Assembly (NCBI GenBank): GCA_024684065.1
Contig: JAIKXO010000154.1
Span: forward strand, 1-10,474
Direction of reading: 5' to 3'
Length of the DNA: 10,474 nucleotides
Source: Lachnospiraceae bacterium
GTDB taxonomy: Bacteria; Bacillota_A; Clostridia; Lachnospirales; Lachnospiraceae
The notes beneath the pieces are model-generated. The model saw only the letters and a list, made by a program, of their open reading frames with translations. It was not told the origin of the DNA and made no database searches. Position numbers and translations under genes: made by a program. Below, one piece after another: positions 6,209 to 10,474 of the stretch (the first letter of the stretch is position 1; each line of letters starts with the position of its first letter).

Positions 6209-7669
6209 TCACTGCTCCCACCATCTGTCCCAGCCTTCGCTCTTAGCCGTTTCCAACATCTCCTCTAAATCCTCAGGTGCCCTGAACTCGCATTCCCCTC
6301 CGTCAATATAGGCAAAAAGACTGCTGCCGTCAGCAGAGGGATCAACGTTTTCCAAAAAGGTGCGGGCTCTCTGGTTATCAAAATCCGCTTCCAGCACAAC
6401 GATATAGCCTTTCACCAAAAGCCTGACGCCCGCTGTTGCCGCTCCCTTCATGTAATAATCAACGGTCTCTATCTCCTCGCCGCCCACGTCCTCATTTATC
6501 CTTGCAGAAGTGTTGTCCTTTATCATATCCTCTAAAGACAGATAGCTTCCGCCAGCCCATACTATATTTCCGTCGCCATCGAAGTTAAAGTCAAAGCGGT
6601 AAGACCAGAACTCTCCGTCGTAATCAAAATAATCCTCATAATGATAGGCCTCGCCAGCGTTTATAGAATTGATGGACTGCTGACGGCCCAGAAAATATCT
6701 GGCGGTCTCATACGCATCTTCACCATAATTGGCGGCTTCGCCCTGTGAGGTTTCGCCCTGCACGGTTCCGCCCTCTGGATCAGCTCCGCCCTTCGAACCG
6801 GCTCCGCCCTCTGTACCGGCTCCGTCATAGAAAACGACCGAATTATATTCAAAGTCATAGGTATAATTCCCGCCGTTTAAATACTCTACATGAAAAGAGC
6901 AGGGCAGCGTCATATTGTAAGGATCGATCTCAGGGATATCCTTAAAATCGGTATCGATCGTGATGATCTGATCGTCGTTTATATGGTACTGCGCATCTTT
7001 GAACAGTTTAAAGGAAACTCCTTCGGTATCGTCGAAATTCCTGACCCACACAGAGCATTGGCTTAAGTTCCCATTATTATCCCAATCATCAACGGATATC
7101 GAGTAATCACCTACATGAAAGGCGACATGATTAAGACCATCTATCCCTTCCAGCTGCTTTCCGAAGAACAGGAATGAAACCCTTTCATTATTATGGTTGT
7201 ATATCTGGATCAGATCTGAGATATCGCCTTCCTCTGAGGAAGAGCTGTCCTGCGCTTCATCCCGGACGCCTTCAGCGCTCTCCGGCTCTGTCTTATCTGC
7301 CGCGCCAAACCATCCGAACTTGAGCCCTCCGATGAGCAGGATGGTGATAACGGCGGCTGCTGCCGCCAATGCAGGGATAAGAGCCTTCTTTGTCAATGGT
7401 TTCCCTGAAATCTCGCGTGCGGGCGTACCTGCTTTTTCTGATATTCCCCGTTCGAGCCTTCCCGCTCTTTCTGATATTCCCTGTTTGAACCCTCCTGCTT
7501 TTTCTGATCCCAGCGGATATATCTGCTGGTCATATTCACCGGTGTCAGGATTGAACCACGTGACAACCCTGAAGGAGCTGCCGGAAGCATCCGCAGCCAT
7601 CACCTGGGTATAATAAAGTCCGGTATTATCGTCATACTGATATCCTTCGGGAGCCCGATATACAGCCAT
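6209..7669 (-). CDS. First operon gene: single-pass membrane protein, OCRE-like module and extended ectodomain
   Basis: I choose ATG 7669 (486 residues) because AGGGG lies five bases upstream and MAVYRAPEG aligns with its paralogue; GTG 7675 is in frame but overlaps that site. Residues 6-54 hold YDDNTGLYY (12-20) and FNPDTGEYD (39-47) around RVVTWF. Residues 54-90 are 11-residue repeats (GISERAGRLER type) beneath the membrane. One helix spans about 97-117, ending in KFGWF, like KPGWF in the 2090-3088 protein. Outside are two folded parts: a strand-rich domain specific to this protein (about 145-285) and, after a Gly-rich linker, a C-terminal domain (about 315-486) homologous to the ectodomain of the 2090-3088 protein. 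The latter is acidic and aromatic (DYFDYDGEFWSY, FNFDGDGN), so metal binding is possible but not shown. It heads the operon, about 400 bases after the parA pair. Confidence 0.88.
   Translation of the reverse strand: MAVYRAPEGYQYDDNTGLYYTQVMAADASGSSFRVVTWFNPDTGEYDQQIYPLGSEKAGGFKQGISERAGRLERGISEKAGTPAREISGKPLTKKALIPALAAAAAVITILLIGGLKFGWFGAADKTEPESAEGVRDEAQDSSSSEEGDISDLIQIYNHNNERVSFLFFGKQLEGIDGLNHVAFHVGDYSISVDDWDNNGNLSQCSVWVRNFDDTEGVSFKLFKDAQYHINDDQIITIDTDFKDIPEIDPYNMTLPCSFHVEYLNGGNYTYDFEYNSVVFYDGAGTEGGAGSKGGADPEGGTVQGETSQGEAANYGEDAYETARYFLGRQQSINSINAGEAYHYEDYFDYDGEFWSYRFDFNFDGDGNIVWAGGSYLSLEDMIKDNTSARINEDVGGEEIETVDYYMKGAATAGVRLLVKGYIVVLEADFDNQRARTFLENVDPSADGSSLFAYIDGGECEFRAPEDLEEMLETAKSEGWDRWWEQ
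6768..6822 (-). repeat. 18-bp tandem repeat in the Gly-rich linker
   Basis: CCGCCCT recurs at 6768, 6786 and 6804, an 18-base period encoding six-residue blocks GAGTEG, GAGSKG, GADPEG. They form a flexible linker between the two ectodomains of the first operon protein. Its sequence is degenerate but the period is clear. Confidence 0.7.
7402..7513 (-). repeat. 33-bp tandem repeat in the juxtamembrane region
   Basis: TTTCTGATATTCC occurs at 7435 and 7468 and its start TTTCTGAT at 7501, a 33-base period encoding 11-residue blocks (SEKAGGFKQGI, SERAGRLERGI, SEKAGTPAREI). The blocks lie between the cytoplasmic aromatic module and the membrane helix and probably form a helical, basic spacer of variable length. 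Confidence 0.8.
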
Positions 7670-7846
7670 TCTCACCCCTGCCGCACTGCGGCTTTTTTAT
7701 ACCGCGCATAAAAACTCTCATGCTGCGTAAAAAAAACTTTTATATTTAGTAAATAGATTCAATAAATTCGCTTCCCAATACATATAAAAATATTAAAATC
7801 CATAAAAAAACAACAGAGAAAATATCTTTCTCCATTATCCATCATA

Positions 7847-7876
7847 CACATATTGCTTTTTGAACAATATTGACAA
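7847..7876 (-). promoter_or_regulatory. Candidate promoter of the six-gene operon
   Basis: Reading the minus strand, TTGTCA (7871-7876) is followed after 18 bases by TATGTG (7847-7852), with TATGAT adjoining at 7841-7846. This would give a leader of roughly 170 bases before ATG 7669. The -10 match is poor, and AT-rich DNA offers other candidates, so this is a guess. Confidence 0.25.
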
Positions 7877-7962
7877 TATTACGTTGATTATGTGATTTTT
7901 TACGCTCTTTTCCCGGCCATTTATCGGGCATAAAATCTTTAAATAATACCAATATAAGCAGA

Positions 7963-8001
7963 CAGAGAGCGCCCGGGGCAATATTACCAGGCGCTCTCCT
8001 G
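7963..8001 (-). terminator. GC-rich hairpin downstream of the parA pair
   Basis: GAGAGCGCC (7965-7973) pairs with GGCGCTCTC (7990-7998), nine perfect base pairs extendable with one bulge to CAG/CTG, with a 16-base loop. It lies 75 bases past the stop of the 80-residue gene. No T-run follows on either strand, so if it ends transcription it is not a standard intrinsic terminator. Confidence 0.4.
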
Positions 8002-8004
8002 ACA

Positions 8005-8041
8005 TTATAGTAAACGCAATATAAAATTGAGTTTCCTATAA
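8005..8041. repeat. Palindromic repeat, copy 3 (decayed)
   Basis: TTAT then AGTAAACGCAAT (8009-8020), loop ATAAA, ATTGAGTTTCCT (8026-8037) and ATAA. The left arm and loop equal copy 1 exactly; the right arm has two mismatches that break pairing. Its outer TTAT/ATAA pair shows the full element length. It lies 32 bases beyond the stop codon of the 80-residue gene. Confidence 0.75.
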
Positions 8042-8072
8042 CTGCAAAAAAACTCCAATGATAAAAGACGGA

Positions 8073-8315
8073 CTAGAAATAATAAACCGGCATCGGATCA
8101 CCTACGGAGAATCTCTCGTTAGGTTCTGCAGCTCTTTCCAACATCCCGCTGCTCTTCTGATAAACGACCTTTTCAACTACCTCTTTGTCAGGAGCCGCTA
8201 TAACGTTTTCGCCGACAACAGCTTTCGACGCACCTTTAGCCGGCGCCGTCTTGGTGCCAGTCTTTTTCTCCGCGGCCTTAGCGGCCCTCTCCATGCTTCC
8301 CTTGCCTACTGCCAT
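8073..8315 (-). CDS. Small Lys/Ala-rich protein, probable ParA partner
   Basis: I do not recognise this 80-residue protein. It is credible as a gene because its ATG at 8315 follows an excellent GGAGGAGGT site, and it overlaps the end of the parA-like gene by 38 bases in another frame, implying coupled translation. Residues 1-33 are basic and low in complexity (KKTGTKTAPAKGASK), likely disordered and able to touch DNA or stimulate an ATPase. Residues 34-80 are mixed, ending GDPMPVYYF. ParA ATPases commonly work with a small partner whose basic N-terminus stimulates ATP hydrolysis, so this is the natural candidate; no helix-turn-helix or ribbon-helix-helix pattern is obvious. The partner role is inferred from position and composition. 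Confidence 0.8.
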   Translation of the reverse strand: MAVGKGSMERAAKAAEKKTGTKTAPAKGASKAVVGENVIAAPDKEVVEKVVYQKSSGMLERAAEPNERFSVGDPMPVYYF

Positions 8316-9108
8316 TTCTGATTACCTCCTCCGCTAGTTTTTCAAATTCCAATGCGCTTCTTGTGTTCTTTTTGAATACAGCCACGGGCTTTGACGCATC
8401 CTGAGCCCATTCTATAGCCGAATCCACATGTATAAATGAATCAAATACATGGATAGACTCATAGTTTTTAAGTATATCCTTTGCCTGCTTATAATAATTC
8501 TTCCGTTCATCGACTTTGGTTATCAGGACTCCCATTATCTTTGTTTCGGTCACATCCTTAAGGCCATTAAGAAAATCAAACATATTTGCAAGCCCGAAGA
8601 ATCCCCAGGGAGAGGCCTCGATCGGAAGAACGGCATGATCGGAGGCACAGAGGATATTTATGACCCATATTCCCAGGGTGGGCGGCGCATCTATCAGGAT
8701 ATAGTCATATTTCCCGGAATCCTTAATGCCTTTCAAGCACTGCCTTAAGACATACTCCCTCTGCATCATGGTAAAAAGGTCATAATCCACCTGGCTCATA
8801 AGCGTAGTAGAAGGGATAAGGTCGATCCCCTCATATGGAGTTTCAACTATGAAGCCTGTAAGATCTTTTTTACCTCTTACAGCCTCATAAAGCGTATTCC
8901 CGCTTTCAGCCATCTCAAGGACGCTTTCCTCATCAAAATAAGAAAGAGAAAGGTTAAGCTGCATATCGCCGTCCACGAGCAGCACTTTCTTACCCGCCTT
9001 TGAAAGCTCATATCCCAGATTGGCGCAGGTCGTTGATTTTCCGCTTCCGCCTTTATTATTTGTAAAGCATATGGTGATCGTTCCTGCACCGGTCTTTTTC
9101 TTTGCCAT
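8278..9108 (-). CDS. ParA/Soj-type P-loop ATPase
   Basis: A 276-residue ParA/MinD superfamily ATPase, which forms ATP-dependent dimers that position DNA or protein cargo. It carries the deviant Walker A KGGSGKST (19-26) with its signature lysine, the switch DGDMQLN (46-52, usually DxDxQxN), and Walker B YILIDAPP (136-143). A C-terminal FIHVDSAIEWAQ region (225-236) also matches the family. I start at ATG 9108, preceded by AGGAAAGAGG; the in-frame GTG at 9153 abuts the rhaB stop and has no site. Length suits a Soj-type protein without an N-terminal DNA-binding domain. The overlapping 80-residue gene is the likely partner and no ParB is seen, so it may position a protein complex rather than segregate DNA. 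It may be co-transcribed with the rhaB remnant. Confidence 0.93.
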   Translation of the reverse strand: MAKKKTGAGTITICFTNNKGGSGKSTTCANLGYELSKAGKKVLLVDGDMQLNLSLSYFDEESVLEMAESGNTLYEAVRGKKDLTGFIVETPYEGIDLIPSTTLMSQVDYDLFTMMQREYVLRQCLKGIKDSGKYDYILIDAPPTLGIWVINILCASDHAVLPIEASPWGFFGLANMFDFLNGLKDVTETKIMGVLITKVDERKNYYKQAKDILKNYESIHVFDSFIHVDSAIEWAQDASKPVAVFKKNTRSALEFEKLAEEVIRNGSRQGKHGEGR

Positions 9109-9153
9109 AATCCTCTTTCCTGATAAAACTGACCAGAATAAAACCCGCTTCAC

Positions 9154-10332
9154 CTATTTATAAATCTTAACTTCGAAGGATCTCCCCACGCATTCCCTTG
9201 CTTGTGAAATATCCTCAAACTCGCCGTTTGCAAGCATCTGCGCGAGTACATTGCCAATAGCCGTCGCCTCAGAGGGGCCTGCATACACCGGAACGCCTGT
9301 ATATTCAGCCGTCAGCTCGTTCAGATATCCTGCATTGGAACCGCCTCCTATGATATGGATCTTATCATATTTTTCGCCTGACAGCTTCTCTATTTCCTTA
9401 AGCTTATCCCCATAGCACTTTGCGAGGCTGTTGTATACAACCGCTGAAAGCTCGGAAAGGGTCTTTGGAACCTGCTGTGAAGTCTTCCTGCAATAATCCT
9501 GTATCGCTTCCACCATGTCATCGGGAGAAAGGAAACAATCATCCTGGCAGTCAACGATAGAGGCTATGCTCTCTTTAGAGGCCTCTTCACATATCTCTGC
9601 ATAGGGCTTGCCTGGAGCAAGCTTCCTCCGCACAGACTGTATCATCCACAGCCCCATGATATTGGCAAGGTAAGTTATCTTTCCGTTATACCCGCCTTCG
9701 TTGGTGAAATTGGCTTCCATGCTCGCCTTCGTGCAATCGGCCGAAGCCCTCTCGATCCCCATGAGCGACCATGTCCCGGAACTGATATAGCAGCAACTGT
9801 CCTCATTTGAAGGCACCGCCATTACAGCAGATGCCGTGTCGTGCGTGGGCGGGAGCACCACCTCGCAGTCATAACCCACAAGCTCCCTCACCTCTGCCGT
9901 AAGCCTCCCGGCTTTAGTTCCCGGCATCTTTACAGCTTGAAACATCTTTTTATTGAACCCCAGCATGTCTATGAGCTCATAGTCCCAATCCCTAGTCTTT
10001 GGATCGATAAGCTGAGCCGTGGTAGCTTCCGAATACTCCTGGACCTTATTTCCGCAGAGCCTGAAGTGGAAATAATCAGGAAGCATGAGCATCGCTTCCG
10101 CCCTGTCCATATATTCCGGCGTCTGCTTCTTTACAGCCATGAGCTGGTATATCGTATTATAGATAGCTTTCTGGATCCCCGTCCTTGCATACAGGTCTCC
10201 CTCGCTTATTATCTTGTAGACCTCTTTATCCATCCCGTCAGTTCGATGGTCCCTATACCCGACAGCCTTTCCCAAAAGCCTGTCTTCTTTATCTAAAAGG
10301 ACAAAGTCAACTCCCCAGGTGTCCACCCCGCT
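9154..10332 (-). CDS. rhaB: Rhamnulokinase, lacking its N-terminus
   Basis: RhaB phosphorylates L-rhamnulose with ATP in cytoplasmic L-rhamnose breakdown. Family marks present are GVDTWGVDFVLLD at the very start, the catalytic-aspartate segment PPTHDTASAV, and the adenosine-binding GGGSNAGYLNELTAEY with GPSEATAIGN. Complete members have roughly 460-490 residues; here about 392 remain. Homology begins abruptly near 10330: upstream in the same frame come only YII and a few codons to a TAA at about 10356. The missing part of some 75 residues contains the first phosphate-binding loop of the FGGY fold, so the product should be inactive. The first usable codon is the GTG at 10324-10326, with no good ribosome binding site. 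No N-terminal rhaB sequence appears in any frame to the window end, so this is not a simple frameshift. It is best treated as a pseudogene or the product of a rearrangement. Confidence 0.9.
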   Translation of the reverse strand, partial: SGVDTWGVDFVLLDKEDRLLGKAVGYRDHRTDGMDKEVYKIISEGDLYARTGIQKAIYNTIYQLMAVKKQTPEYMDRAEAMLMLPDYFHFRLCGNKVQEYSEATTAQLIDPKTRDWDYELIDMLGFNKKMFQAVKMPGTKAGRLTAEVRELVGYDCEVVLPPTHDTASAVMAVPSNEDSCCYISSGTWSLMGIERASADCTKASMEANFTNEGGYNGKITYLANIMGLWMIQSVRRKLAPGKPYAEICEEASKESIASIVDCQDDCFLSPDDMVEAIQDYCRKTSQQVPKTLSELSAVVYNSLAKCYGDKLKEIEKLSGEKYDKIHIIGGGSNAGYLNELTAEYTGVPVYAGPSEATAIGNVLAQMLANGEFEDISQARECVGRSFEVKIYK

Positions 10333-10474
10333 AATTATATACGTACCGTAAAATTAAACGCTGAGAATGGTTACGAGGGAGAAGTTATGCTACGTATGCC
10401 AAGTCCGCTTGCAGATGCGGAAGCGGACAAAATAGTAAAGAAGTTCGTAAACGACAGGCTTATCGGGCTCATGG
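10333..10474 (+). CDS. Unidentified plus-strand reading frame, cut by the window end
   Basis: A plus-strand frame stays open from 10297 to the window edge. From about 10333 it reads like real protein: NYIRTVKLNAENGYEG, then EVMLRMPSPLADAEADK and IVKKFVNDRLIGLM, a strand followed by a charged helix. ATG 10387 is preceded by GAGGGAGAAG and could be the start, but protein-like sequence before it suggests instead an internal piece of a gene whose 5' end was lost at the same junction that truncates rhaB. I do not recognise the family. Confidence 0.4.

Larger units (their letters stand above)
7670..8072. other. Gene-free AT-rich intergenic region
   Basis: About 400 bases without a supportable coding region. 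From high to low coordinates it holds palindrome copy 3, a GC-rich hairpin, and an AT-rich stretch (about 7700-7900) with oligo-A runs. It also has a short direct repeat, ACAATATT-G-ACAATATT (near 7864-7880), and a small hairpin next to the first operon gene (GCCGC-ACT-GCGGC at about 7679-7692). It should contain the operon promoter. Confidence 0.6.

Noticed and set aside
6768..6822. Collagen-like domain in the Gly-rich linker
   Set aside because: The Gly spacing follows a six-residue period, not a continuous G-x-y triplet, and the stretch is too short.
7679..7697. GCCGC-ACT-GCGGC followed by T6 on the plus strand, looking like a terminator
   Set aside because: No plus-strand gene lies upstream, and the stem is only five base pairs. 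On the minus strand it precedes the first operon gene, where the T-run becomes an A-run before the stem.
7870..7895. TTGACA on the plus strand as a promoter
   Set aside because: No acceptable -10 at 16-18 bases and no plus-strand gene downstream.
8058..8321. Plus-strand frame of 87 residues opposite the 80-residue gene
   Set aside because: The minus-strand gene has GGAGGAGGT and an overlap typical of coupled genes; this frame has no such support.
9841..10296. Plus-strand frame of 151 residues opposite rhaB
   Set aside because: Antisense to unmistakable RhaB sequence, no recognisable content and no ribosome binding site.

Overview
The window looks like chromosomal DNA of a low-to-mid GC Clostridia, most probably a member of the Lachnospiraceae. 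This is an inference from GGAGG-type ribosome binding sites, Clostridia-like RhaB and ParA sequences, and AT-rich intergenic DNA; no rRNA or marker gene is present to prove it. Every convincing gene lies on the minus strand, so the text below reads from high to low coordinates.

Right end (8073-10474): a rhamnulokinase (rhaB) that has lost about its first 75 codons at a sharp junction near 10330. Beyond the junction an unrelated plus-strand reading frame runs off the window. Immediately downstream of rhaB comes a ParA/MinD-type ATPase with an intact deviant Walker A motif, and overlapping its 3' end an 80-residue Lys/Ala-rich protein that is probably its partner. No ParB-like protein is visible.

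Middle (7670-8072): about 400 bases without a gene, AT-rich, holding a GC-rich hairpin and a palindromic repeat downstream of the parA pair, and probably the promoter of the next operon.

Left and centre (164-7669): a tightly spaced six-gene operon, which I do not recognise as any described system. Three genes encode membrane proteins that share a short aromatic N-terminal cytoplasmic module with two Y/F-D-x-x-T-G-x-Y motifs, reminiscent of the eukaryotic OCRE motif, followed by one membrane helix. Two of these also share a homologous extracellular domain; the third is a short version without it. Between them is an 866-residue secreted protein with three domains separated by Ser/Thr/Gly-rich linkers. 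The last two genes encode apparently cytoplasmic proteins: a 355-residue unknown with a faint SseB-like C-terminus, and a 235-residue protein with four 19-residue proline-rich repeats (PPPPPLPEGMKA type) followed by two Tudor/Agenet-like segments. Because OCRE modules in eukaryotes bind proline-rich tails, a plausible hypothesis is that the proline-rich protein docks on the cytoplasmic modules of the membrane proteins, linking the cytoplasm to an envelope assembly. This is inference only.

Far left (1-143): a chain of hairpins including two copies of an AGTAAACG...CGTTTACTATAA palindrome; a third, decayed copy lies at 8005-8041. Both groups sit just past the last stop codon of a minus-strand operon.
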